Origin: Methylococcales bacterium
GTDB taxonomy: Bacteria; Pseudomonadota; Gammaproteobacteria; Methylococcales; Methylomonadaceae
NCBI GenBank assembly: GCA_009692395.1
Contig: SHZG01000025.1
Coordinates: 1 to 15,930, forward strand
Direction: 5' to 3'
DNA length: 15,930 nt
Position 1 is the stretch's first letter, and each line of letters opens with the position of its first letter. The notes beneath the pieces are model-generated. The model did not search any database. It had not been told where the DNA came from and worked only from the letters and a program-made list of their open reading frames with translations. The position numbers and the translations under genes are program-made. This document shows positions 1-7,039 of this stretch, piece by piece.

Positions 1-146
1 TCGGACATGGATCAAACGACTCAATCGCAAGACCATTTGCTTCTCAAAACTAGAGTTGATGCACGACACCGTCATCGGTTTGCTTATCAACAAGGTCGAA
101 TTCGGGCGCGATATTTATTCATAATTACAGATTTAACCCACTACCC
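1..146 (+). mobile_element. Right end of an IS1-family insertion sequence (boundary approximate)
   Basis: The transposase tail stops at 124. The next 22 bases, read from the outside inwards on the minus strand, begin GGGTAGTGGGTTAAATC. A G-rich outer end within a few tens of bases of the transposase stop is what an IS1-type right terminal repeat looks like. The left end is not in the window, so neither the inverted repeat nor the target duplication can be verified. The boundary at 146 is a guess. Confidence 0.35.
2..124 (+). CDS. IS1-family transposase, C-terminal fragment (cut by window edge)
   Basis: The open frame enters from the left edge and stops at TAA 122-124. The 40 visible residues begin RTWIKRLNRKTICFSK, continue through a MHDTVIGLLIN-like segment and end GRDIYS. 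This matches the conserved tail of IS1-family transposases (InsB-type LVRK.x.SFSK...HDKVIG.x.N), which lies after the catalytic DDE region. The gene would supply cut-and-paste or copy transposition of its own element. The start and catalytic residues are outside the window, so I cannot say whether it is intact. It reads towards the purD 3' end, so the two are convergent. Family recognition is from memory of the motif. Confidence 0.75.
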   Translation, partial: RTWIKRLNRKTICFSKLELMHDTVIGLLINKVEFGRDIYS

Positions 147-167
147 TCATTTTTAGCCTTGGGTTAA
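133..167. repeat. 8-bp inverted repeat between IS1 end and purD
   Basis: TTAACCCA at 133-140 pairs with TGGGTTAA at 160-167 across a 19-base loop. It lies just after the purD stop on the minus strand and could form a weak hairpin at the end of the purHD transcript. No T-tract follows it, so I do not call it a terminator. Its left arm overlaps the presumed IS1 end. Confidence 0.3.
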
Positions 168-179
168 TAAGAATAGTTG

Positions 180-1454
180 TTACTTAATTGCTTTAAAACC
201 AATGTCAGTACGATAGTAAAGACCGTTCCACTGAATGGGTTTAGCAAGCGCGTAAGCATTGTTTTGTGCGGCTTTAATATCAACACCTAAAGCACAGGCG
301 CATAACACTCGTCCACCTGCGGTAACAATATCATTGCCGACTTGTTGTGTGCCTGCATGAAAGACTTTGCTGTTATTGTCTTTCGTAACAGGCAAGCCAG
401 AAATAACTGCCCCACTCGCATAATGATCAGGATAACCACCTGCGGCTAAAACGACACCTAAGGCAACACGCTCATCCCACTCACTATCGACTGTATCAAG
501 ATTACCCGCTAACGCCGCTACACATAATTCGACTAGATCACTTTTTAAACGCATCATAATGGGCTGGGTTTCAGGATCACCAAAACGGCAGTTATATTCC
601 AGCACTTTCATCACGCCATCGGGCGTAATCATTAAACCTGCGTACAAAAATCCTGTGTACGGCAAACCGTCTGCTGCCATGCCTGCTAAGGTGGGTTCAA
701 TAACGTCACGCATAACGCGTTGATGAATGTCAGGCGTGACAATCGGGGCAGGCGAATACGCACCCATACCGCCTGTATTCGGGCCTTTATCGCCATTATC
801 ACGCGCTTTATGATCTTGCGACGTTGCCATTGCCAAGGCGTGTTTACCATCCGCCATGACAATAAAGCTGGCTTCTTCACCGTGCAGAAATTCTTCGATA
901 ACAACACGATGCCCCGCTTCACCAAAACTATTGCCCGATAACATATCTTCAACAGCGGCAATCGCCTCGGATTCCGTTTGGGCAACAATTACGCCTTTAC
1001 CAGCGGCTAAACCATCGGCTTTGACCACGATAGGTGCGCCGTGTTGTTGAATGTAGGCAACCGCTTGTTGCTGGTCAGTAAAACTTTGATAACTCGCGGT
1101 TGGAATGTTGTGGCGAATCATAAAATCTTTGCAAAAGGTTTTTGAACCTTCCAATTGCGCGGCTTTGGCACTGGGACCAAAACACGCTAAACCTGCTTGT
1201 TGAAAGCTGTCCACAACACCTAGCACTAACGGAATTTCAGGGCCGATGATGGTTAAATCAATCTGTTCTTGTTGTGCGAATGCGAGTAAACCTGCAATAT
1301 CATTGACCGCAATAGCGACGTTTTCTACGCCAGATTCCAGTGCTGTGCCTGCATTACCAGGTGCGACAAATACTTGTTGGACGTTTGCCGATTGTTTAAC
1401 TTTCCAAGCGAGGGCGTGTTCACGTCCACCGTTACCGACGATTAGGATTTTCAT
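180..1454 (-). CDS. purD: Phosphoribosylamine-glycine ligase (GAR synthetase)
   Basis: This is the second enzyme of de novo purine synthesis. It ligates glycine to 5-phosphoribosylamine at the cost of ATP, in the cytosol. The 424-residue protein opens MKILIVGNGGREHALAWK, the PurD N-terminal signature. It continues with the ATP-grasp segment KADGLAAGKGVIVA, the DHKARDNGDKGPNTGGMGAYSPAP block and the metal-binding NCRFGDPETQP block, and is close to the usual length of about 430. The frame is open upstream to 1547, but the extra 31 residues resemble nothing in PurD and would overlap purH, so I start at the ATG at 1452-1454. It follows purH after 28 bases, as the last gene of dusB-fis-purH-purD. 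The protein is complete, with no sign of decay. Confidence 0.97.
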   Translation of the reverse strand: MKILIVGNGGREHALAWKVKQSANVQQVFVAPGNAGTALESGVENVAIAVNDIAGLLAFAQQEQIDLTIIGPEIPLVLGVVDSFQQAGLACFGPSAKAAQLEGSKTFCKDFMIRHNIPTASYQSFTDQQQAVAYIQQHGAPIVVKADGLAAGKGVIVAQTESEAIAAVEDMLSGNSFGEAGHRVVIEEFLHGEEASFIVMADGKHALAMATSQDHKARDNGDKGPNTGGMGAYSPAPIVTPDIHQRVMRDVIEPTLAGMAADGLPYTGFLYAGLMITPDGVMKVLEYNCRFGDPETQPIMMRLKSDLVELCVAALAGNLDTVDSEWDERVALGVVLAAGGYPDHYASGAVISGLPVTKDNNSKVFHAGTQQVGNDIVTAGGRVLCACALGVDIKAAQNNAYALAKPIQWNGLYYRTDIGFKAIK

Positions 1455-1482
1455 AAGTAAGTCTCTTGTTTGCGGTATAAAA

Positions 1483-3042
1483 TTAATGTCTAAAATGACG
1501 CATACCCGTAAACACCATTGCGATATTATGTTCATCGGCAGCGGCAATTACTTCGTTATCACGCATTGAACCACCAGGTTGAATCACGGCAGTAATACCT
1601 GCTTCAGCCGCTGCATCAATGCCATCTCTAAAGGGGAAAAACGCATCGGAAGCCATTGCAGAACCTTCAACCACTAAGCCACCATCGGCGGCTTTAATGC
1701 CTGCGATTTTCGCCGAATACACACGACTCATTTGTCCTGCGCCGACCCCAATTGTTTGCCCGTTTTTGCAATAGACAATCGCGTTGGATTTAACAAATTT
1801 TGCTACTTTCCACGCAAATAATAAATCCGCAAGTTCTTGTTCAGTGGGTTCGCGTTTGCTGACGACTTTAATATCAGCCGCTGTAATCACGCCAAAATCT
1901 TTATCTTGAACTAACAAACCACCTGCGACTTTTTTGAAATCCAAGCACGCAGTATTAACAGCGTCCCACGCGCCACATTCTAAAGCGCGAATATTAGCTT
2001 TAGTCGCTAGGGTAGTTTTTGCCCCCGTGCTAATGGTTGGGGCAATAATCACTTCGACAAATTGACGGCTGATAATTTCCGTGGCAGTGGCTTCGTCGAG
2101 CTCTTGGTTAAAGGCGATAATGCCACCAAATGCAGAAGTCGGGTCAGTTTCATAAGCGAGGTTATAAGCAGTCAATAAATCGTCGGCTTCAGCAACACCA
2201 CATGGATTGGCGTGTTTGACAATCACACAGGTTGGTTTGTCGGTAAAGGCTTTGACGCATTCTAACGCGGCATCGGCATCAGCAATATTGTTGTACGATA
2301 ATTCTTTGCCTTGAATTTGCGTCGCGGCAGAAATTGTGCCAGAAACAGGTGATTTTTCGCTGTAAAACGCGGCGTTTTGGTGGGGATTTTCGCCATAACG
2401 TAGCGTTTGGCTTTGATAAAACTGTAAATTCAACACGTCAGGCAATACTTTATTATTCAAACCACCCAGATAAGCGGCAATTGCCGTGTCATAGCTTGCG
2501 GTGTGTTCAAAACTTTTTAAGGCTAGGTTAAAGCGTGTTGCTTGGATCAGGCTGCTAGCATTCGCGTTGAGTTCGGCAATAATCGCCGCGTAATCACTAG
2601 GATCAACGACCACAGCCACATCGTGATGATTTTTAGCCGCCGCACGAATCATGGTCGGACCGCCAATATCAATGTTTTCAATGGCGGTTTCAACATCACA
2701 ATCGGGTTTAGCAATAGTTTCAGCAAATGGATACAGATTAACGACCACTAAATCAATCGGTTTAATGCCATTTGCGCTCATAACAGCATCATCTATACCG
2801 CGACGAGCTAAAATACCGCCGTGAATTTTTGGGTGTAACGTTTTTACACGTCCATCCATCATTTCAGGAAAGCCTGTGTAATCAGACACTTCGGTGGCAG
2901 CAATATGCTGTTCTGACAATAGTTTAAACGTGCCACCTGTAGACAGGATTTCAATGCCCAGTTGGTTTAACTGTTGGCAAAACTCGACGATGCCTGATTT
3001 ATCAGAAACACTGATAAGAGCGCGGGTAATTTTTTTGTTCAT
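1483..3042 (-). CDS. purH: Bifunctional AICAR formyltransferase / IMP cyclohydrolase
   Basis: PurH carries out the last two steps to IMP: formylation of AICAR with 10-formyl-tetrahydrofolate, then ring closure. The 519-residue protein starts MNKKITRALISVSDKSGIVEF, the methylglyoxal-synthase-like cyclohydrolase domain (about residues 1-150). The transformylase domain follows and contains the KHANPCGVA motif (near 265-275), whose Lys-His pair is catalytic in the family. The C-terminus, DNEVIAAADEHNIAMVFTGMRHFRH, is the standard PurH end. Length is near the 529 of E. coli. The start at 3042 has AAAGG a few bases upstream. It lies 40 bases after fis and 28 bases before purD and is presumably co-transcribed with both. 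Confidence 0.97.
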   Translation of the reverse strand: MNKKITRALISVSDKSGIVEFCQQLNQLGIEILSTGGTFKLLSEQHIAATEVSDYTGFPEMMDGRVKTLHPKIHGGILARRGIDDAVMSANGIKPIDLVVVNLYPFAETIAKPDCDVETAIENIDIGGPTMIRAAAKNHHDVAVVVDPSDYAAIIAELNANASSLIQATRFNLALKSFEHTASYDTAIAAYLGGLNNKVLPDVLNLQFYQSQTLRYGENPHQNAAFYSEKSPVSGTISAATQIQGKELSYNNIADADAALECVKAFTDKPTCVIVKHANPCGVAEADDLLTAYNLAYETDPTSAFGGIIAFNQELDEATATEIISRQFVEVIIAPTISTGAKTTLATKANIRALECGAWDAVNTACLDFKKVAGGLLVQDKDFGVITAADIKVVSKREPTEQELADLLFAWKVAKFVKSNAIVYCKNGQTIGVGAGQMSRVYSAKIAGIKAADGGLVVEGSAMASDAFFPFRDGIDAAAEAGITAVIQPGGSMRDNEVIAAADEHNIAMVFTGMRHFRH

Positions 3043-3082
3043 GCAGACCTTTAAATGAGAGAGATGTAAACGTTTGTTGCAG

Positions 3083-3334
3083 TTAGCTAATGCCGTATTG
3101 ATCCATTTTTTTTCGCAACGTACTGCGGCTTAAACCTAATGCTTTGGCAGCTTTGGTTTGATTGTAGCCTAAGTTTTCTAAGGTAGCTTCTAATAAGGGT
3201 TTTTCAACTTCACTGATAACCATCGCATATAAATTCACTGCGTCATGACCGTTTAATTGCGAAAAATATAGCCCTACTGTTTGTTTAATATGCTCAGATA
3301 AGGGAATAGTCGCTGTTTTTTGAGACGCTTCCAT
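3083..3334 (-). CDS. fis: Fis-family nucleoid-associated DNA-binding protein
   Basis: Fis is a small homodimeric protein that bends DNA and tunes rRNA, recombination and growth-phase promoters. The 83 residues end in the typical helix-turn-helix NQTKAAKALGLSRSTLRKKMDQYGI (about 58-82). Before it comes the dimer-forming helix region containing HDAVNLYAMVISEVEKPLLEATLENLGY. E. coli Fis has 98 residues; the shorter N-terminal arm here is usual outside enterics. The start codon overlaps the dusB stop in a TAATG junction, so translation is probably coupled to dusB, as in the widely conserved dusB-fis operon. A Fis gene leading into purHD is also the arrangement I recall from pseudomonads. Confidence 0.93.
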   Translation of the reverse strand: MEASQKTATIPLSEHIKQTVGLYFSQLNGHDAVNLYAMVISEVEKPLLEATLENLGYNQTKAAKALGLSRSTLRKKMDQYGIS

Positions 3335-4320
3335 TATGATGTTGCACCATCAATAGTTAAAAAATTAAAAGCAGCATTAATCAATAGCAATTGTTGAGCG
3401 GGGTGTTCAGCCTGATTAATACCATTTTTGGTAATTGAATCTATAAAATTGAGCTGTTTAAAATACCAACCGATATGTTTTCTTGCCATTCTAACACCCA
3501 CCGTGTTGCCATAGAAGCTATATAGGTTTTCTAAGTGAATTAAGAACGTCTGGTGCATGTCTGATACTGTTGGTTTTTTAATGGTTTTCCCCGTGTTAAG
3601 AAAATAATTGATTTCGGTAAATAGCCAAGGATTCCCCTGCGCTGCACGACCAATCATAATGGCATCCGCGCCTGTGGTTGTCAGCACATGGTGAGCTTTT
3701 GCAGCTGAATCAATATCACCATTGGCAATGATGGGAATAGTGACGGCTTGTTTTACTTGTTTAATGGTTTCATATTCAGCATCGCCTGTAAATTTACACG
3801 CGCGAGTGCGTCCGTGAATAGTGAGTGCGGCAATGCCTGAGTCTTCGGCTATTTCAGCGATAGCAACTGCATTGCGGCTGTGACTATCCCAGCCCGTGCG
3901 AATTTTTAGCGTAACAGGAATATCAACGGCATTGACGACAGCGGTTAAGATTCTTTTAACGAGATCTTCATCTTTTAATAATGCCGAACCTGCCGCGACC
4001 GAACAGACTTTTTTAGCAGGACAGCCCATATTAATATCAATAATCTGTGCGCCACGTCCAGCATTAAACTGCGCAGCTTCTGCCATCATCTGTGGATTTG
4101 TACCTAAAATCTGCACCGAACTCAGACCTGTTTCATTGCTTATGTCGGCTTTTAGTAACGTTCTGTGATGGTGGCGTAAATCAGGACGCGAGGCTACCAT
4201 TTCAGAGACGGTTAATCCCGCGCCAAATTGCTTACATAATTCTCTAAAGGGCTGGTCGCTGATACCTGCCATCGGTGCGAGAATTAGCTTGTGAGGTAGT
4301 GTGTAAGAACCTATTTTCAT
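3334..4320 (-). CDS. dusB: tRNA-dihydrouridine synthase B
   Basis: DusB is an FMN- and NADPH-dependent enzyme that reduces a uridine in the tRNA D-loop to dihydrouridine. The 328-residue protein opens MKIGSYTLPHKLILAPMAGISDQPFR, the FMN-barrel start. It carries the DINMGCPAKKVC segment with the catalytic cysteine, then LKIRTGWD and LTIHGRTRACKF, then the flavin-phosphate end IPIIANGDI and ADAIMIGRAAQGNPWLF. The C-terminal part from about residue 245 is the tRNA-binding helical domain. The adjacent fis gene supports DusB rather than DusA or DusC. It is separated from the upstream gene by 107 bases that hold a palindromic repeat and a possible promoter, so dusB-fis-purHD may be its own transcription unit. 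Confidence 0.95.
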   Translation of the reverse strand: MKIGSYTLPHKLILAPMAGISDQPFRELCKQFGAGLTVSEMVASRPDLRHHHRTLLKADISNETGLSSVQILGTNPQMMAEAAQFNAGRGAQIIDINMGCPAKKVCSVAAGSALLKDEDLVKRILTAVVNAVDIPVTLKIRTGWDSHSRNAVAIAEIAEDSGIAALTIHGRTRACKFTGDAEYETIKQVKQAVTIPIIANGDIDSAAKAHHVLTTTGADAIMIGRAAQGNPWLFTEINYFLNTGKTIKKPTVSDMHQTFLIHLENLYSFYGNTVGVRMARKHIGWYFKQLNFIDSITKNGINQAEHPAQQLLLINAAFNFLTIDGATS

Positions 4321-4349
4321 GGGCGTGATGAAGTCAAAAAAGGGCGCGT

Positions 4350-4355
4350 ATCATA
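4350..4355 (-). promoter_or_regulatory. Possible -10 element for dusB-fis-purHD
   Basis: TATGAT on the minus strand lies 30 bases before the dusB ATG, in a region read as TTTTTGGATTATGATACGC. Five of six bases fit the sigma-70 -10 consensus. I find no convincing -35 hexamer at 16-18 bases, so this is tentative. The break between gene groups and the palindrome just upstream make a start site here plausible. Confidence 0.3.
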
Positions 4356-4381
4356 ATCCAAAAATACAGTTGTAGTAGTAA

Positions 4382-4418
4382 TGTAGGTTGGGTTAGCGAT
4401 AGCGTAACCCAACCTACA
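4382..4418. repeat. Perfect 14-bp palindromic repeat (hairpin) upstream of dusB
   Basis: TGTAGGTTGGGTTA at 4382-4395 is the exact reverse complement of 4405-4418, with the nine-base spacer GCGATAGCG. It sits 9 bases beyond the stop of the Cys-rich membrane protein gene. No run of T follows on the minus strand, so it is not a classical intrinsic terminator. GTTGGGTTA/TAACCCAAC arms are of the kind found as dispersed, MITE- or REP-like intergenic elements in many proteobacteria and cyanobacteria (from memory). No second copy is in this window. Confidence 0.85.
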
Positions 4419-4427
4419 CATAAATCA

Positions 4428-4955
4428 TCAATCCTTAGTATCATTCCAGATAGGATTTTCTGCGTCGTCTTGTTCCAACTTGGTAATGTCTTCAGGGTAT
4501 AAATGCCAAAATGATTTATCAATAGTGGCATTTTTATAACTTTCTTTTTTCTCGTGGGTGAACGGACACCACCAATTTTCGACAATTTTCACCATGTAAG
4601 CGTGCCATTCAAACAACGCAACACTGTAAGGGCAGTACCAAGTACAGTTTAAAATCCAGAATAACTTTGATTGTGCCATGCTGGCGACAAATGAGCCTTC
4701 CATCGTAATTTGATTTTTTAATGTGTAACGATGACTGGCACGGTCAGGAATAAAATCTGACCATGTTTTAAGATTGGTCGCGCCCATCATGCGTAAATGA
4801 TAGTAAGTCATATAGGCGCTGGCAATGATAAAAGGAAAGGTTAAGAGTGGTAAGTAAATTAATACCATGCCCAAACCGCGACCAATCACAGTTTGTTGTT
4901 TATGGTTTTTGCCGATTTCAACGCGGCTGGAAGAACAAGAGTCGCACGCTTTCAT
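4428..4955 (-). CDS. Cys/Trp-rich membrane protein of unknown function
   Basis: I do not recognise this 175-residue protein. It begins MKACDSCSSSRVEIGKN, a small CxxC site (Cys4, Cys7). A strongly hydrophobic stretch, about residues 27-50 (LGMVLIYLPLLTFPFIIASAYMT region), should cross the membrane. The second half is unusually rich in Trp, Tyr and Cys: NCTWYCPYS (Cys104, Cys108) and ENWWCPF (Cys130). The C-terminus is charged. Five cysteines in CxxC and CxxxC spacing suggest metal or thiol chemistry, which is an inference. Its ATG overlaps the upstream TGA in an ATGA junction, and AGGA lies 9 bases before the start, so it is made together with the small FCCxGC metal-site protein. It is the last gene before the palindrome at 4382. 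Confidence 0.7.
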   Translation of the reverse strand: MKACDSCSSSRVEIGKNHKQQTVIGRGLGMVLIYLPLLTFPFIIASAYMTYYHLRMMGATNLKTWSDFIPDRASHRYTLKNQITMEGSFVASMAQSKLFWILNCTWYCPYSVALFEWHAYMVKIVENWWCPFTHEKKESYKNATIDKSFWHLYPEDITKLEQDDAENPIWNDTKD

Positions 4956-5173
4956 TTTTTATTATCCTCATGGTTAAGTGGGTTATTAGGTAAAGGTGTT
5001 TCAGTGTTGTCATCATTTAATAATTGATAAACGCTTAGGCAGCCTGCACAACAAAAATTCTGAATACTGTTTGGCGTAGTCAGTACAAAACCGTCAATCT
5101 CTACTGCTAATCCACACAGTACGCAGGTTTTTTGTTGTTTAGTGTTGTCATCACAGGCGTGCAGTTTTTGCAT
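4952..5173 (-). CDS. Small free-standing heavy-metal-site protein (P-type ATPase N-terminal-domain-like)
   Basis: The protein has about 73 residues from this start. It contains TCVLCGLAVEIDG and then NFCCAGCLSVYQLL, i.e. CxxCG(L)xV ... FCCxGCxxVYxLL. This pattern is the putative metal-binding domain at the N-terminus of CcoI/FixI-type copper P-type ATPases (Pfam PF12156 as I recall it). Here it stands alone, with no ATPase in the window, followed by a disordered acidic/Asn-rich tail. Likely job: binding or handing over a metal such as copper, which is an inference. Two ATGs are possible, at 5194 and 5173. I prefer 5173 because AGAGGA precedes it by 11 bases, while nothing like a ribosome site precedes 5194. 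Both overlap the tag 3' end. The TGA overlaps the next gene's ATG. Confidence 0.65.
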   Translation of the reverse strand: MQKLHACDDNTKQQKTCVLCGLAVEIDGFVLTTPNSIQNFCCAGCLSVYQLLNDDNTETPLPNNPLNHEDNKK

Positions 5174-5678
5174 AGATAGGACAATCCTCTTCATGTGCGC
5201 CCGATAAGTAAGCCGTGGACATTAAAAATTCATTGACGATTTCACCGCCTGTAAACAAAAACGTTTTTTTAAATAGTGTCGTCCATTGTTCTTTAGTGAG
5301 CGAACGATGGTTGTCCAGCCACAGATTAAAAGAACTGTACTCTTGTTGTATGACTAACAGTCGTTGCGCATTAACAATAGCGGCATTAATTTTTAAGCGG
5401 TTACGAATAATCCCTGCATCCGCTATTAAACGCAGGCGGTCTGTTTCGGTGTCATTAGCCACCGTTGCAATGTCAAAATCATGGTATGCCAAATGAAAAT
5501 TGGCGGCTTTTTTTAAAATCGTTGTCCAAGACAAACCCGCCTGATTAATTTCCAGCACTAAACGCGCGAATAGCTGATTATCATCCGTCAACGGAAAGCC
5601 GTATTCGGTATCGTGATAGCGTTGATGAACTGAATATTCAGGTTCATTCAGGGCAGACTGACAATAACTTTGTACCAT
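5151..5678 (-). CDS. tag: DNA-3-methyladenine glycosylase I (Tag-like)
   Basis: Tag removes 3-methyladenine from alkylated DNA, the first step of base excision repair. The 175 residues show the family layout: Cys6 near the N-terminus, YHDTEYGFPLTDDNQLF (His22), then LVLEINQAGLSWTTILKK. Glu43 in that segment corresponds to the base-recognising Glu38 of E. coli Tag. ADAGIIRNRLKINAAIVNA follows, and the C-terminal His162-x3-Cys166 (GAHEEDC) completes the Cys/His/His/Cys zinc site. The stretch between about 120 and 150 is less like E. coli Tag. The start at 5678 lies 35 bases inside the prmA 3' end, but Cys6 is needed for zinc and no later start keeps it. It also overlaps the next gene downstream, so this group is tightly packed. 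Confidence 0.82.
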   Translation of the reverse strand: MVQSYCQSALNEPEYSVHQRYHDTEYGFPLTDDNQLFARLVLEINQAGLSWTTILKKAANFHLAYHDFDIATVANDTETDRLRLIADAGIIRNRLKINAAIVNAQRLLVIQQEYSSFNLWLDNHRSLTKEQWTTLFKKTFLFTGGEIVNEFLMSTAYLSGAHEEDCPIYAKTARL

Positions 5679-6543
5679 TTAATCTTATCCAGTCTTCTTG
5701 TTGTTTGATTGGTTCAAATACGATATTGCATTGTTGATAGGCTTCAATAACCGATTGCGCTTGTTCTGCTAGGATACCTGATAAAACCAACGTGCCTTGA
5801 GGTGCAACTAACGCACTAATATCGGTTGCCATTTCAATCAACGGTTTTGCTAGGATATTGGCTAACACTATATCGGCTTGTAGTGGCGTAAACTGCTCAG
5901 GCAAATAACGGATAATTTTATCAGCAACGCCATTTTTTAAGGCATTACTTTCAGTGGCAGTAATGGCTTGCGGGTCAATATCGACCGCGTGGGCGATTTT
6001 CGCGCCTAACAACACCGCAGCAACTGCTAAAATGCCAGAGCCACAGCCGTAATCAATGACCACTTTATCGGTTAAATCATGACTGGCTAACCATTCCAAA
6101 CAGAGTGCCGTGGTGGGGTGTGTACCTGTACCAAACGCTAAACCTGGATCTAAAGTTAAACACACCGTGCCTTCTTCACGTTGTTCTTGATCCGTTGGAC
6201 AAACCCATACCCTGTCAGCAAACTTCATGGGCTTATAAAATTCCATCCACGCCAGTTCCCATTCTTGATCGTCAATGGTTTCTTCTAACCAATCATGCAA
6301 TTCATCGGCTTTAAACTGAGCTAATACCGCTGTTTTTATCTGCGTTGTATCAATATCCAATTCATACAGCGCGATAACCTGCGTATTACTCCAGATTTTA
6401 GTTTCACCAATGGCAGGCTCATAGACGGGTTCGTCTTCAGCGTCCATATAAGTGACAGAAACCGCGCCTAACGAGTCGAAAAAATCAGCCAATTGCGGTG
6501 CGGTGTTTTCAGTGGTAATAACGGAAATTTGATGCCAAGCCAT
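5644..6543 (-). CDS. prmA: Ribosomal protein L11 methyltransferase
   Basis: PrmA uses S-adenosylmethionine to trimethylate several amino groups on ribosomal protein L11. From the start chosen the protein has 299 residues. The N-terminal substrate domain (MAWHQISV ... GAVSVTYMDAEDEPVYEP) is followed by the linker WMEFYKPMKFADRVWVCPT. The methyltransferase core has LDPGLAFGTGTHPTT, VIDYGCGSGILAVAA (SAM loop) and VLANILAKPL, the PrmA NxxA motif. A longer frame begins 12 bases upstream. I start at the internal ATG at 6541-6543 because E. coli PrmA starts M-P-W in the same place and because it gives a TAATG overlap with the DUF29 stop, like the dusB/fis junction. The C-terminal tail LLSVCPE runs slightly past the usual end and overlaps tag. 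Confidence 0.95.
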   Translation of the reverse strand: MAWHQISVITTENTAPQLADFFDSLGAVSVTYMDAEDEPVYEPAIGETKIWSNTQVIALYELDIDTTQIKTAVLAQFKADELHDWLEETIDDQEWELAWMEFYKPMKFADRVWVCPTDQEQREEGTVCLTLDPGLAFGTGTHPTTALCLEWLASHDLTDKVVIDYGCGSGILAVAAVLLGAKIAHAVDIDPQAITATESNALKNGVADKIIRYLPEQFTPLQADIVLANILAKPLIEMATDISALVAPQGTLVLSGILAEQAQSVIEAYQQCNIVFEPIKQQEDWIRLNGTKLLSVCPE

Positions 6544-6974
6544 TAGGGTAGCCAATCTTGATTAAGGATGTCTTCAACTGCCCAAGGACAGGTTTCAGGG
6601 AACAGCTCCAAGCCAGTTTCTTTGATAGCAATAGTCAAGGCATCTGACCAAATAATATCTAACCACTCAGCATCCGCTATTTTAGTTTTTAAACTTGGTA
6701 CGTTTTTTAAATGAAACGCTAAGGCTTTGCGTTGTTCTTTGATGGTACGTTGCCAACTAGAACCTTGTCGTTCAGGTTGATGCTGCCACTTTAATAAATG
6801 TGCGATTAATACTGCCATACGACTGGCTAATTCGCGTTGTTCACTTTTACCCACGTCCTCGATTTCCTCAGCAAGGTGTTCTATGTCTAATAAATCAAAT
6901 TGTTTATGCCGAATCAACCATGCTTGTTGATTTGCCCAAGCAATAATATCGGTGTCGTAGTTGGTGGTTGTCAT
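6543..6974 (-). CDS. DUF29 domain-containing protein
   Basis: The 143-residue protein is a full-length DUF29 member. It has the N-terminal YDTDIIAWANQQAWLIR, the centre LDIEHLAEEIEDVGKSEQRELASRMAVLIAHLLKWQHQPERQ followed by SWQRTIKEQR, and the ending FPETCPWAVEDILNQDWLP. Those blocks match the family pattern I know (YD.D...W...QA..L, LAEEIE..G.SE.REL, HLLKW..QP..R, FPE.CPW....IL...LP). It is all-helical and cytosolic, with no membrane segment or signal. Function is unknown. DUF29 genes are often multi-copy in cyanobacteria and some filamentous sulfur bacteria, which fits lateral acquisition. It sits between accC and prmA, where related genomes have prmA directly, and its stop overlaps the prmA start. 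Confidence 0.88.
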   Translation of the reverse strand: MTTTNYDTDIIAWANQQAWLIRHKQFDLLDIEHLAEEIEDVGKSEQRELASRMAVLIAHLLKWQHQPERQGSSWQRTIKEQRKALAFHLKNVPSLKTKIADAEWLDIIWSDALTIAIKETGLELFPETCPWAVEDILNQDWLP

Positions 6975-6994
6975 AACTTTAATGATAGGGTTTA

Positions 6995-7025
6995 AACCTT
7001 CGAGGTTTTGAAAACCTCGAAGGTT
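6995..7025. repeat. Perfect 15-bp palindromic repeat with one-base centre, between accC and DUF29
   Basis: AACCTTCGAGGTTTT at 6995-7009 is the exact reverse complement of 7011-7025, separated by a single G at 7010. The whole gap from the accC stop to the DUF29 start is only 65 bases, so the 31-base element fills about half of it. On the minus strand no T-tract follows. AACCTTCGAGGTTT-type palindromes occur as dispersed intergenic elements in varied bacteria (from memory). It may be a cruciform or REP-like element, or it may protect the 3' end of the accBC message. Confidence 0.85.
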
Positions 7026-7039
7026 GGCTAAAACTCGGA

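Noticed and set aside
1455..1547. N-terminal extension of PurD into the purH 3' end
   Set aside because: It overlaps the purH coding sequence and precedes the conserved MKILIVGNGGREH start.
4382..4418. Calling the palindrome an intrinsic terminator
   Set aside because: No T-tract follows the stem on either strand, so a repeat call is safer.
4334..4585. Minus-strand frame of 83 codons across the 4382 palindrome
   Set aside because: It runs out of frame through the Cys-rich membrane protein gene and the repeat, with no family resemblance. It is a shadow frame.
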